Source: Qipengyuania xiamenensis
GTDB lineage: Bacteria > Pseudomonadota > Alphaproteobacteria > Sphingomonadales > Sphingomonadaceae
Assembly: GCF_019711495.1 (NCBI RefSeq)
Contig: NZ_JAIGNM010000001.1
Span: 248,001-312,000 of the forward strand
Direction: 5' to 3'
DNA: 64,000 nucleotides
Shown: positions 47,546-56,027 of the stretch, piece by piece
Layout of the letters: each line of letters opens with the position of its first letter
Position numbering within the stretch: the stretch's first letter is position 1
The notes under the pieces: generated by a model
The model's database searches: none
Told to the model about the DNA's origin: nothing
Seen by the model: the letters and a program-made list of their open reading frames with translations, nothing else
Translations under genes and position numbers: made by a program

Positions 47546-47851
47546 ATGGCGGTAGAATCGCACGAGAGGTTTGCGATCCATCCTGGGCCATGGCTGCGCG
47601 AACAGGTGATCAAAACCTACGGGATGACGGTAACCAGTGCTGCTGGTCAGTTACAGGTTGCTAGGTCCGCTCTGACCCGAGTGTTCGACGGTAATGCTCG
47701 CCTCACTCCTCTCATGGCAATGCGCTTCGAAAAGGCATTTGGGATTTCGGCAGCAACGTTGCTTCGGATGCAGTTGTCGCACGCTTTAGCGAAGGCGAAG
47801 CTTGAGGCATCGTCGATCATCATCAGTCGAGTTCCACCTCCAGTGACGTAG
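47546..47851 (+). CDS. HigA/VapI-family HTH antitoxin-like regulator
   Basis: A 101-residue XRE-family protein with the HigA pattern: HPGPWLREQVIKTYGMTVTSAA, then a helix-turn-helix (QLQVARSALTRVF) and LTPLMAMRFEKAFG. GAAGGG precedes the start. No HigB-like toxin gene precedes it, so it seems an orphan antitoxin or a stand-alone regulator. Confidence 0.8.
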   Translation: MAVESHERFAIHPGPWLREQVIKTYGMTVTSAAGQLQVARSALTRVFDGNARLTPLMAMRFEKAFGISAATLLRMQLSHALAKAKLEASSIIISRVPPPVT

Positions 47852-47891
47852 CACCAAACCCTGACTCCGGCTGTCGTTTGATCAGGGCCAG

Positions 47892-47908
47892 TTGCCTAGG
47901 CCTGGCAA
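47892..47908 (+). terminator. Possible weak terminator
   Basis: TTGCC-N7-GGCAA forms a short stem 40 bases after the HigA-like gene, followed by TTTGG. The stem is short and the T run minimal. Confidence 0.3.
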
Positions 47909-47980
47909 TTTGGCGCCTGCCTATCTCATGACTTCCGCTTTGCGCCCTCATTCCGGACGTTCAGGCTTTCCCTGCAAATG

Positions 47981-48053
47981 CCTGAAAGCAGACCGGCAGC
48001 TTTGCTCCGTTAATGAGCACCGCCAATGTCCGATTATGGGTGGTTAGCGGACG
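47981..48053. repeat. Dispersed intergenic repeat, copy A
   Basis: CCTGAAAGCAGACC (47981-47994) is identical to 59551-59564, and 48025-48053 (TCCGATTATGGGTGGTTAGCG) is a diverged copy of the TCGGGTCGTTAGC core found at four other places. It is non-coding and lies next to the 48044-48427 gene. Confidence 0.55.
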
Positions 48054-48427
48054 CTGTTGAATTCACGTGTTTTGTTATCGTCGCCAACAAAACTCACCCC
48101 ACACTTAGAGCAACTGGTCCGTAGAGGCAGGTGCACACCTGAATATTCCTTGCCCCAGAACCTAGTCCAGAAACGGTCATCGTTCCTCAAGCGCTCATTG
48201 GCTTGATGATCAGCGAATGCAGGGAAGCCACAGGCGTAGCATTTGATGTTGAACAGCAGAACCGCTGGAACGAAAAAGGCTAGACCAACTGCTGATGGCC
48301 AGAAGGCATCGAGGGGCCAGCCTATCAGGCAACTCAAGAAGAAAAGTGCTGAGGCAACAGCAGCCGGCCATTGCCAACGACGGGCGATCTGAAACCTCTT
48401 GGGTATTGAAGGCTTTTGCTCTGACAT
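48044..48427 (-). CDS. Small membrane protein with zinc-ribbon-like tail
   Basis: A 127-residue protein with two TM segments (about residues 22-38 and 45-62) followed by two Cys pairs, CYACG and CSKCG, about 50 residues apart, which could form a zinc ribbon. I do not recognise a family. It is the only minus-strand gene of the accessory stretch. Start at 48427 is the first Met before the basic N-terminus. Confidence 0.6.
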   Translation of the reverse strand: MSEQKPSIPKRFQIARRWQWPAAVASALFFLSCLIGWPLDAFWPSAVGLAFFVPAVLLFNIKCYACGFPAFADHQANERLRNDDRFWTRFWGKEYSGVHLPLRTSCSKCGVSFVGDDNKTREFNSVR

Positions 48428-48454
48428 GCGGCACAATTTAGCAAGATCGCCCAA

Positions 48455-48545
48455 GGTCCGCTATCGGGTCGTTAGCGGCCCGTCCGCTGCTGGCACATCG
48501 CCAGCTCGGCGAAGCGGTCAGGAAATGGGTGGTAAGCGGACAGTC
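48455..48545. repeat. Dispersed intergenic repeat, copy B
   Basis: Contains GGTCCGCTATCGGGTCGTTAG followed by CGGCCCGTCCGCTGCTGGCAC, and then a GGGTGGTAAGCGGAC element. It is related to copies at 48.0, 59.6, 62.4 and 63.8 kb. Confidence 0.55.
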
Positions 48546-48595
48546 ATAGCTCTTCTGTTCAATCAAAAAAGCGGACGATCTCGTTCCTGAACTTT

Positions 48596-48632
48596 GAAAC
48601 AACTGAAATGAAATACCGGTCGTTGCGGCATC
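48596..48632 (+). promoter_or_regulatory. GAAAC-repeat promoter, site 1 (osmC-like gene)
   Basis: GAAAC (48596-48600), AACT, GAAAT (48605-48609), then 15 bases to GCGGCATC (48625-48632). Sites 2-4 have the same layout without gaps. The second repeat overlaps a TTGAAA-like -35, and CGGCAT is at -10 distance (17-base spacer). The start codon is 85 bases on. Confidence 0.65.
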
Positions 48633-48716
48633 CAACAGAAACATGGGCGGCCCATTCAATCACTCGTTCTCCCGTCACGGTGGCGGGCAGTGCAGAGATT
48701 GAATGGAGACCCACAA

Positions 48717-49295
48717 ATGACCAATACCATGACCAAGCCCGCTCGCGTCGCCATGAACGGCGTCGACGTTCCGACCTTCATCGCCACGCTCGGTGCGGTC
48801 GACAACCAGCGCGAAATCGCGCGCTTCACCTTCCGCGCCAATGGCCAGTGGCTTGCCGGTACGCATAGCCGCGTCGAGTTCAAGGACTTCTACGGCGCTT
48901 GTTCCGAGAACGAGCACAACCAGACCTACGCAATTGAAGGCGACCACCCCGAAGTGCTGTGCGGGACCGACAATGCCCCGACCCCGGCTGAATTGCTGCT
49001 CGGCGCACTTTCGGCCTGCCTGACTGCCGGCATCGGCAACATCGCCTCGATGCGTCAGGTCGAACTCGAATCGGTCGCATGCACGGTCGAGGGCGATATC
49101 GATCTCAACGGCATCCTCGGTCTCGACCCGCAGGTTCGCAACGGCTTCCAGGGCGTTCGCGTTACTGTCGCCATCAAGGGCAATGCCGATGACGAAACGC
49201 TTGAAAAGATCGTGCGCCAGTCGGTTGCCCGTTCGGCCGTGTTCGACGTGATGACCAACGGCGTCCCCGTCTCGGTTGCCGCCAAGGTCGGCTGA
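48717..49295 (+). CDS. OsmC-family protein
   Basis: A 192-residue OsmC/Ohr-fold protein; family members reduce organic peroxides or bind thiol substrates with two Cys. The core helix here is ELLLGALSACLTAGIGNIAS (Cys near residue 109), and an upstream Cys lies in EVLCGTDNAPTP (near residue 82). Start at 48717 follows GGAG with an eight-base gap. It is monocistronic, with its own GAAAC promoter and a terminator. Shared promoter elements link it to the two operons downstream. Confidence 0.88.
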   Translation: MTNTMTKPARVAMNGVDVPTFIATLGAVDNQREIARFTFRANGQWLAGTHSRVEFKDFYGACSENEHNQTYAIEGDHPEVLCGTDNAPTPAELLLGALSACLTAGIGNIASMRQVELESVACTVEGDIDLNGILGLDPQVRNGFQGVRVTVAIKGNADDETLEKIVRQSVARSAVFDVMTNGVPVSVAAKVG

Positions 49296-49350
49296 CCCAA
49301 GCCCCCGAAAGTATGGCGGCGCTCTTCGCGACCCGAGTTGCCGCAACACT

Positions 49351-49387
49351 GGCCCGTCGGCCTTCAGGACCGGCGGGCCTTCCTTTT
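49351..49387 (+). terminator. Intrinsic terminator after OsmC gene
   Basis: GGCCCGTCGG (49351-49360) pairs with CCGGCGGGCC (49370-49379) with one G-T pair, followed by TTCCTTTT. It isolates the OsmC gene from the operon that starts about 120 bases further. Confidence 0.85.
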
Positions 49388-49412
49388 GCCACCAGAGCTC
49401 GCTGTCGCTGCT

Positions 49413-49449
49413 GAAACCTTTGAAACAAAAAACCGCATTTGGCGGCACA
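49413..49449 (+). promoter_or_regulatory. GAAAC-repeat promoter, site 2 (flavoprotein-globin operon)
   Basis: GAAAC (49413-49417), CTTT, GAAAC (49422-49426), then 15 bases to GCGGCACA (49442-49449). TTGAAA is the likely -35. The start codon of the six-gene operon is 56 bases on. Layout equals sites 1, 3 and 4. Confidence 0.65.
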
Positions 49450-49504
49450 AGAGCGATACGTTGGCAGGCGAAAAGGGACGGACCAATCCAACGGAGTTCG
49501 TCCC

Positions 49505-50755
49505 ATGACACAGTTCATCGACTGCCTGATTATCGGTGGAGGCCAGGCCGGTCTCGCGATGAGCCGCAGCCTGCTCGACGCAGGAATCGAAAACGTCGTG
49601 CTCGAACGTGGCAGCATTGCCAATCGCTGGAGCACGGCGCGCTGGCCTTCGCTGCGGCTGCTGACTCCAGGCTGGATGACCCGCCTGCCCGGCCAGCAGT
49701 TGGCAGGGCGCGAGGAAGGTTTCCTCGGTGCTGGCGACCTTGCCGCCCGGCTGCAGGACTATGCAGCGGGCCAGGGCCTTCCCGTTATCGAGAATATCGA
49801 CGTGCTCGCGCTCGAGAAGCTGGGCGACCGCTTTCGTGCCGTTACTTCGCGCGGCAGCTGGATCGCACGCAGCGTTGTCGTTGCGACCGGTGCCTGCGAC
49901 CGACCGCGTATTCCGTCTTGGGGCCGTGACCTTTCGCCAAGCCTCTACCAGATTGCCTCGACCCAATATCGCGGCGCCGAGCAGCTTCCCCAGGGCGGCG
50001 TTCTTGTCGTCGGGGCTTCGGCAACTGGCGTCCAGCTCGGGAGCGAGATTGCGGCGTCGGGCCGCAAGACCATCCTCGCGGCAGGCAGCCACGTGCGTTC
50101 GCCGCGCCGTTATCGCGGCCGTGACCTGTTCGACTGGCTTGATGCCAGCGGCTTTCTTGCTCAGCCGACCGCGACAGGCCGCTCGCCCGCCCAGCTCATG
50201 GCCCAGCCTTCGATGCAGCTGATCGGCAGCGACGATAATCGCGAAATCGATCTCTACAGCCTCGCGCGCCATGGTGTGATCATTGCCGGCCATGCCTCTG
50301 GCGCGTCAGGCAACGTCGTAGGCTTTGCCGATGATCTTGCGCGAAGCCTCGGCCTTGGCGAGCGCCGCCGCCAGCGGATGCTCAGCCAGATCGATGCCTT
50401 CATCGGCTCAGCAGGCATCGATGCTCCCGAGGACCCCGCCGCCCGCCAGAACACCGGCCTCCTCATGCCAATGAACGGCGCCATCGACCTTGCCGGACAC
50501 GGGATTTCCACCGTGCTGTGGGCGACCGGTTACCGGCGCGACTACTCCTGGATCCATTTCGATGCCTGCGATGCAGACGGCGAACTGAGGCAGGAGGGCG
50601 GCCTGTGCGACACGCCAGGCCTCTACGTGCTGGGCCTGCCCTTCATGCGCCACCGCGCATCCAGTTTCATCGACGGTGTCGGCCGCGACGCCGAAGCCCT
50701 CGCCCCCGTCATTGCCGCCCGGCTCGGAGCTTCCGACGCCCTGCAAGCAGCCTGA
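49505..50755 (+). CDS. FAD/NAD(P)-binding monooxygenase-like flavoprotein
   Basis: A 416-residue protein of the flavin-containing monooxygenase/CzcO-like family. FAD fingerprint IIGGGQAGLAMSRSL at the N-terminus, a second NADPH-binding glycine motif VVGASATGVQLGSE (about residue 165) and the late ATGYRRDYSW motif typical of the family. The substrate is unknown. It is the first gene of a six-gene operon and directly follows promoter site 2. The next gene starts 11 bases after it. Confidence 0.88.
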   Translation: MTQFIDCLIIGGGQAGLAMSRSLLDAGIENVVLERGSIANRWSTARWPSLRLLTPGWMTRLPGQQLAGREEGFLGAGDLAARLQDYAAGQGLPVIENIDVLALEKLGDRFRAVTSRGSWIARSVVVATGACDRPRIPSWGRDLSPSLYQIASTQYRGAEQLPQGGVLVVGASATGVQLGSEIAASGRKTILAAGSHVRSPRRYRGRDLFDWLDASGFLAQPTATGRSPAQLMAQPSMQLIGSDDNREIDLYSLARHGVIIAGHASGASGNVVGFADDLARSLGLGERRRQRMLSQIDAFIGSAGIDAPEDPAARQNTGLLMPMNGAIDLAGHGISTVLWATGYRRDYSWIHFDACDADGELRQEGGLCDTPGLYVLGLPFMRHRASSFIDGVGRDAEALAPVIAARLGASDALQAA

Positions 50756-50766
50756 GGAGAATAAAC

Positions 50767-51930
50767 GTGACCGACAATATCCGTCCCACACATCTTTACG
50801 ATGCCGTCGTTGTTGGAGCACGCTGCGCAGGCGCGGCCACTGCGATGCTGATGGCGCGCCACGGTGCGCGCGTGCTGATGATCGACCGAGCCGCAGAAGG
50901 AAGCGACACACTTTCGACCCATGCGCTGATGCGCGGGGCGGTCATGCAGCTTCACAATTGGGGAGTCCTGCACTCCATAACTGCGGAAAACACGCCGCCG
51001 ATCCATCGAACCTCCTTCATCTACGGCGATGCCGACCCGATCGATATCGACCTGTCCGACAGCTTCGGCACGCGCGCGCTTTATGCGCCGCGCCGAACGG
51101 TGCTCGACCGCCAGCTGGTCCGAGCGGCGCGCGAAGCCGGGGTCGACACGCTTTTCGGCGTTTCCATGACCGGCGTTGTCAAGGAAGGCGCAGGGCGCAT
51201 TAAAGGCGTCACTATCAAGGGCCGCCAGGGCACGCACACAATTGCCTGCGACCTGGTGATTGGCGCCGATGGTCGCAATTCCTCGCTCGCCAGGCATGTC
51301 GGCGCGGGACTGATCAAGCGCGGCACCAACATGTCTCAGGTTGCATTCGGCTATTTCATGGGCCTCGGCCAGCGCGGCTATCGCTGGTACTGGGGCGATG
51401 ATTGCGGCGGCGGCGTGATCCCCACCAATGACGGCGAGGCTTGCGTATTCCTGTCGGCTGCGCACGACGGGCCCTATGGCCTGCGCGGCATGCGCGGCGC
51501 CGATGCTTTTGCCTACGCGGCCAGTAAGATGATGCCGCAGATGGCGGATGAATTGCGGGGAGCGTGCCTTTCCGGCAAGATCCGCAGCTTTGGCGGCCAG
51601 CCGGGACACATGCGCGAGGCTTGCGGAAACGGTTGGGCGCTGGTTGGCGATGCAGGCTACTTCAAGGACCCGATTACTGCGCATGGTATCACCGATGCGC
51701 TGCGCGATGCGCAACTGCTGGCCGACAGCTGGGCGCGCGGCAGGCTCGACGATTATCCTGCCGTCCGCGATGCCTTGTCGCACGACATCTTTCGCTTATC
51801 CGACGAGATCGCCGGTTACAACATGGGCCTTGAGGGACTGGCTGCCCTGCACAAGTCGCTCAACACGGCAATGCAGGCGAACCAGCTCTGGATCGCCGAG
51901 AACCTATACGCCACTCGGGCGGCGGCTTGA
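50767..51930 (+). CDS. FAD-dependent oxidoreductase (PHBH/geranylgeranyl reductase-like)
   Basis: A 387-residue group A flavoprotein. FAD fingerprint VVVGARCAGAATAMLMARHG at the N-terminus, GADGRNS in the middle and GDAGYFKDPITAHGI near residue 295, the flavin-contact motif of the family. It starts at a GTG after GAGGAG. Family members hydroxylate, halogenate or reduce double bonds; which one cannot be told. It is second in the operon; the globin follows after a small hairpin (GCTCTG-TCAT-CAGAGC, 51937-51952). Confidence 0.87.
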   Translation: MTDNIRPTHLYDAVVVGARCAGAATAMLMARHGARVLMIDRAAEGSDTLSTHALMRGAVMQLHNWGVLHSITAENTPPIHRTSFIYGDADPIDIDLSDSFGTRALYAPRRTVLDRQLVRAAREAGVDTLFGVSMTGVVKEGAGRIKGVTIKGRQGTHTIACDLVIGADGRNSSLARHVGAGLIKRGTNMSQVAFGYFMGLGQRGYRWYWGDDCGGGVIPTNDGEACVFLSAAHDGPYGLRGMRGADAFAYAASKMMPQMADELRGACLSGKIRSFGGQPGHMREACGNGWALVGDAGYFKDPITAHGITDALRDAQLLADSWARGRLDDYPAVRDALSHDIFRLSDEIAGYNMGLEGLAALHKSLNTAMQANQLWIAENLYATRAAA

Positions 51931-51936
51931 TTTTGC

Positions 51937-51952
51937 TCTGTCATCAGAGCAG
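51937..51952 (+). promoter_or_regulatory. Intra-operon hairpin before the globin gene
   Basis: GCTCTG and CAGAGC form a 6-bp stem with a four-base loop in the only sizeable gap of the operon. No T run follows. It may tune expression of the globin and downstream signalling genes relative to the flavoproteins. Confidence 0.4.
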
Positions 51953-51980
51953 CATGCCGCTTTGCGGTGGGGAGGCTATC

Positions 51981-52346
51981 ATGGCTCAACAGCAATCGAT
52001 GTTCGACAAATACGGTGGTTTTTCGGTGGTCAGCAAGATCGTGCTGGACCTCTACGAACGACTGCTGGACGACGATGATCTCGGCCCATTCTTCGACGAT
52101 GTCGAATTTGCGCGGATCGTCGATCACCAGACAAAGTTCGTGTCTTCGGTCATGGGCGGTCCGGCTTCCTACACCGACGTGCAGATCCAGAAGCTCCACA
52201 GCCACCTCCCGATTTCCGATGCGCATTTCGACAAGCTCGCCGTCATGCTGACCCAGGTTCTCCAGGACCATGGGGTCGAGGATGAGGACGCACAGGAAGT
52301 CGTCGGCGCCTTTGCGCAGCGTCGCGGCCTCGTGGTGAACGACTGA
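51981..52346 (+). CDS. glbN: Group 1 truncated hemoglobin
   Basis: A 121-residue truncated globin that should bind haem and O2 or NO in the cytoplasm. The N-terminal Tyr-Gly-Gly turn (DKYGGFSVVSKIV), the B/E region with FFDDVEFARIVDHQTKF, GGPASYT and the proximal His in KLHSHLPIS (about residue 75) follow the trHbN pattern. Start at 51981 follows GGGGAGG. A cyclase gene begins two bases after its stop, so the globin may feed a gas signal into the cyclase or scavenge NO. Confidence 0.9.
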   Translation: MAQQQSMFDKYGGFSVVSKIVLDLYERLLDDDDLGPFFDDVEFARIVDHQTKFVSSVMGGPASYTDVQIQKLHSHLPISDAHFDKLAVMLTQVLQDHGVEDEDAQEVVGAFAQRRGLVVND

Positions 52347-52348
52347 GC

Positions 52349-53395
52349 ATGTCGATCGAAGCCATCAACGAGCAGTTGCTCCGCGCCATCGGTGTGGGCG
52401 TTGCCCTTCTCGACACATCGGAGCTCAAGTTCCGCTTCTTCAACGACACCTTCAAGGAATGGTTTGCCGAGATCGAGACCGGGCAGCAACTGCGCGACGT
52501 CTTTCCTGATATCGATACTGCGGAGGTGATTAGGGCGCTTCAGGAAACCGGCCAGTTCACGAGCGAGGCAAGCTTTCGCATTCGCCGTCGCACGATGACG
52601 ATCGCGATGACGATCAATCCCGCGCTCGAGGGCAACCAGAAGGTCGCCGTTCTGGTGTGCCAGAACATCAGCCGGATCAAGGAACTGGAATCGATGATCG
52701 ATTCCTATTCGATGATGGTCGAACGCAACACGCGAGAGATCAAGCGCGAGAAGGAGCAGGTCGAAAAGCTGCTCCTCAACATGATGCCGCGCTCGGTCTA
52801 CGAGGAATACAAGACTTTCGGCGTGGTCACGCCGCGCACCTACGAGAACGTAGCGGTTCTGTGCCTCGATTTCTCCGGTTTTTCGGCCACGGTCGAGCAA
52901 CAGGACGCCGGCGTGATCGTCAGCGAACTGAATGATATCTACACCGCATTCGATCGTATCGGCGACCAGTTCGGCTGCGAGCGGATCAAGACCGTTGGCG
53001 ATCTCTACATCACCGTTGCCGGTATGCCCGATCCATCGGACCGGTCCATCCAGTCGGTGTCGGACGCAGCGGTTCGCTTCGTGCGCTATCTCGAAAATCG
53101 CAACAAGAGCCACCCAGTCGACTGGAATTGCCGGATCGGCCTGGCCGCCGGTTCGGTGATCGGATCGGTGGTGGGTGTGCAGAAGTACATCTACGACGTT
53201 TTCGGACCGGCCGTGGCGGATGCCATGCGCCTGCGCGAAGCGGCGGGAGCGATGGAGATCGTCGCGGCGGCTGATTTTGCCGAGCGGTTCGGCGAAGCGC
53301 ATGAGACCGAGGCTGCCGGTTCCGGCGCACTGGCTGACGGAACAGCGGTGGAACTCGTCCGGGTGCTGTCCGGGAACGGCAGCTTGAGCCATTGA
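52349..53395 (+). CDS. PAS-linked class III nucleotide cyclase
   Basis: A 348-residue soluble cyclase: PAS-like sensor (about residues 8-105), a coiled-coil linker (106-145) and a class III catalytic domain (about 160-310). Metal Asp174 (CLDFSGF) and Asp218 (KTVGDLY) are present. Lys214 and Asp283 (YDVFG) are the adenine-selecting pair, so cAMP is the expected product. The transition-state Asn of the canonical NTVNxASR motif is replaced by Ala290 while Arg294 remains, so activity may be low or altered. It sits between globin and histidine kinase genes in one operon. Confidence 0.88.
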   Translation: MSIEAINEQLLRAIGVGVALLDTSELKFRFFNDTFKEWFAEIETGQQLRDVFPDIDTAEVIRALQETGQFTSEASFRIRRRTMTIAMTINPALEGNQKVAVLVCQNISRIKELESMIDSYSMMVERNTREIKREKEQVEKLLLNMMPRSVYEEYKTFGVVTPRTYENVAVLCLDFSGFSATVEQQDAGVIVSELNDIYTAFDRIGDQFGCERIKTVGDLYITVAGMPDPSDRSIQSVSDAAVRFVRYLENRNKSHPVDWNCRIGLAAGSVIGSVVGVQKYIYDVFGPAVADAMRLREAAGAMEIVAAADFAERFGEAHETEAAGSGALADGTAVELVRVLSGNGSLSH

Positions 53396-53396
53396 G

Positions 53397-55295
53397 GTGA
53401 GCACTCCAGCCACCTCTAAACCCGCCATCGGGGAGCAGGGACAGTCGCCGGTTTTCCGCGAATTGCTCGATCATTTCTGGCTGGGGGTCGCGCTGTTCGA
53501 TGACGAAGCGCGGTTGTTCTACAGCAATCACGCTATGGCGCAGATCAATCCGGCGCTCGAAGATCTCTTCGCGCCCGGCCTCGAATGGGATCAGCTGCTG
53601 ATCGAGTGGGTTGCGCGCGGTGTTATCGATAGGACGGTGCAGGAGCGCTTACGCCGGCTCGAGAGTGGCCTGACAGCCGGCAATATGGAGAGCGAAAAAG
53701 CGGTCGTCGAGATGCGCGGCATGGGCCTCCACGAATTGGTGCTGGTCGCAACCTCGAACGGCGGGTTCGCACTGTCGCAGCGCGACGTGACGCGCCGAGA
53801 AATGGCGAGCGAGCACGATCAGGAAGCCGATGCGATCCTGCGGCAAGTGATGGAGGCGTGTCCTGCAAATCTTGTTATGTCGCGAATGGATGACGGTCAG
53901 ATCATCTACCGCTCGCCCGCGGCACGCGAAGTCCTCGGCCCAGGCAAGAAAGTTGCCGAACATTTCGTCAAGCGCTCGGACCTAGCTGATTTCGTTACCG
54001 AAATCCTGCCGCAGGGACGTGTCGACGACGTCTCGGTGCAGCTCAAGAATACCGATGGTGAGACTTTTCCCGCGCTCGTGTCGTCGCGACTGATCGAATA
54101 CCGCGGCGAGGATGTCGCTGTGTCATCGCTGGTGGACATCACCAAGGAGATCGAGATGCGCACGATGCTCGCCGCCCAGCGCGAGCGCATTTTCGAGACC
54201 GAGAAACTTTCAGCGCTCGGGGAGCTGCTGGCGGGTGTCGCGCACGAACTCAACAACCCGCTTTCGGTTGTCGTCGGGCACGCGCTGATGCTGCGCGAAG
54301 AAACGCAGGACACCGAAATTCTGCGGCGGGTCGAGCAGATCGAGAACGCCGCGGAACGCTGCGCCAAGATCGTCAAAAGCTTTCTCGCCATGGCGCGCGA
54401 ACAGCAGGTTTCAAAGGAAACGCTGGGTCTCGCCGAACTGGTAGAGGACGCGGTTCGCAGCCTGCGCGAAGGTGATATGGAATTCACCGCCGAGGTTAAT
54501 TGCGATCTGAAGAAGGATCTGCCGCCGCTTTCCGGCGATCCCGCCCAGCTCGAACAGGTGGTGACCAACCTGCTCGTCAATGCGCAGCAGGCCATCGCCA
54601 AATCGGGCGAAGGCGGCAAGATCGAGATTACAGCGCGCCCTGACCGCAGCCGCAACCTCATGGTAATCGACTTCTGCGATGATGGACCGGGCATTCCCGC
54701 CCATGTCGGCAAGCGCGTGTTCGAGCCGCTCTTCACCACCAAGGAAGTGGGCCAGGGGACGGGCATCGGTCTTGCCTTCTGCCACCGCGTGCTGACCGCG
54801 CATGGCGGGTCGATCGAATTGATGCCTTCTGAAGGTGGCGCCCATTTCCGCATCCACCTGCCGCTCGGCGAGGATGCGCACATGGAGCAGGCTACTCCCG
54901 CCCTGCAGCAAGCGGGGGAACCCTCGGGCAAGGTGCTAGTGATCGACGATGAACACGACGTCGCTGCATTGATCGCGGAAATCCTGCGGCGCGACAGCTA
55001 CGAGGTCGACATGGTCCATTCGAGCGAGGACGGGCTCGAAGCCTGCGCTGCGACCGAATACGACGCGATTCTCGTCGACATCAAAATGCCCGGCATCGGC
55101 GGGCAGGGTTTCCTCGAGCGGATCAGGGGTGAACGTCCCGAACTGGTCGAACGGATCGCTTTCGTCACGGGCAGCACGATGAGCCCCGAAACACGCGGCT
55201 TCCTCGATAATTGTGGCTGCCGTTTTCTCGAAAAGCCGGTCGCACCAAAGGACATCCGCGCGCTTGCCGCAAGGATCGTCGGACGGAGTAGCTGA
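53397..55295 (+). CDS. Hybrid sensor histidine kinase with receiver domain
   Basis: A 632-residue soluble hybrid kinase with no TM helix. Order: PAS-like regions (about 20-140 and 145-260), dimerisation domain with phospho-acceptor His283 (VAHELNNPLS), HATPase (NLLVNAQQAI; DDGPGIP; GTGIGLAFC) and a C-terminal receiver with Asp561 (LVDIKMPG). Start is the GTG at 53397, one base after the cyclase stop. Cytoplasmic PAS domains plus a globin and cyclase in the operon suggest redox or gas sensing. Confidence 0.9.
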   Translation: MSTPATSKPAIGEQGQSPVFRELLDHFWLGVALFDDEARLFYSNHAMAQINPALEDLFAPGLEWDQLLIEWVARGVIDRTVQERLRRLESGLTAGNMESEKAVVEMRGMGLHELVLVATSNGGFALSQRDVTRREMASEHDQEADAILRQVMEACPANLVMSRMDDGQIIYRSPAAREVLGPGKKVAEHFVKRSDLADFVTEILPQGRVDDVSVQLKNTDGETFPALVSSRLIEYRGEDVAVSSLVDITKEIEMRTMLAAQRERIFETEKLSALGELLAGVAHELNNPLSVVVGHALMLREETQDTEILRRVEQIENAAERCAKIVKSFLAMAREQQVSKETLGLAELVEDAVRSLREGDMEFTAEVNCDLKKDLPPLSGDPAQLEQVVTNLLVNAQQAIAKSGEGGKIEITARPDRSRNLMVIDFCDDGPGIPAHVGKRVFEPLFTTKEVGQGTGIGLAFCHRVLTAHGGSIELMPSEGGAHFRIHLPLGEDAHMEQATPALQQAGEPSGKVLVIDDEHDVAALIAEILRRDSYEVDMVHSSEDGLEACAATEYDAILVDIKMPGIGGQGFLERIRGERPELVERIAFVTGSTMSPETRGFLDNCGCRFLEKPVAPKDIRALAARIVGRSS

Positions 55296-55296
55296 C

Positions 55297-56007
55297 ATGG
55301 AAGATGCGACCCTCATCTGCATCTGCGACGATGAAGAGCCGCTGCGGGCGATGCTGGCAGAATATCTCGAAAAGAACGGCTTCCGCACCGTGCAGGCGCA
55401 TGATGCGGCGAATTTGCGGGAAACGCTGGGAAGCTGCGAACCGGCACTGCTTCTGCTCGACATCAACATGCCGGGCGAAGACGGGCTTTCGGTTCTGCGC
55501 AGTCTGCAGGGCGAGGAACGGGCTCCGCGTATCATCATGCTGACCGCAGCGGGAGAAACGGTCGACCGGATTGTCGGGTTGGAAATGGGCGCCGACGATT
55601 ACCTCGCCAAGCCCGTGGACCTGCGCGAACTGGTGGCGCGGGTGCGCGCCGTGCTGCGCCGTTCTTCCGCAAAGGAAGTTGAAGACCCGCAGGCAGCCGA
55701 AGGACGCCTGCCCTTCGGCAAGACCTGGCTCGATCTCGAAGCGGCCAAGCTATACGACAGGGATGGCAAGCCGATCCCGCTGACCGCGATGGAATTCAAC
55801 CTGCTCAAGCTCTTCGCGAAGAACCGCGGGCGGGTGCTCAATCGCGACCAGATACTCGAAGGCGCGCACGACCGCGAATGGGACCCCTTCGACCGCAGCA
55901 TCGACATCCGCATTTCGCGCATTCGCAAGAAGATCGAGCACAATCCGTCGAAGCCCGCGGTCATCCGCACGGTGCGCGGGCTGGGGTATATCTACGACCC
56001 CGAATAG
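55297..56007 (+). CDS. OmpR-family response regulator
   Basis: A 236-residue transcription regulator: receiver domain (phospho-acceptor Asp55 in LLDINMPG; Lys near 106 in YLAKPVD) and an OmpR/PhoB-type winged helix at about 140-236 (ISRIRKKIEHNPSK; VRGLGYIYDPE). It directly follows the hybrid kinase gene (one base after its stop) and ends the operon. As the only DNA-binding protein in the cluster, it is the best candidate to bind the GAAAC direct repeats. Confidence 0.93.
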   Translation: MEDATLICICDDEEPLRAMLAEYLEKNGFRTVQAHDAANLRETLGSCEPALLLLDINMPGEDGLSVLRSLQGEERAPRIIMLTAAGETVDRIVGLEMGADDYLAKPVDLRELVARVRAVLRRSSAKEVEDPQAAEGRLPFGKTWLDLEAAKLYDRDGKPIPLTAMEFNLLKLFAKNRGRVLNRDQILEGAHDREWDPFDRSIDIRISRIRKKIEHNPSKPAVIRTVRGLGYIYDPE

Positions 56008-56027
56008 GGGCGTGCGGCCACTGCAGC

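Noticed and set aside
39447-48700. CRISPR array or phage structural genes in the accessory region
   Set aside because: No regularly spaced repeats and no capsid, tail or terminase-like proteins were seen.
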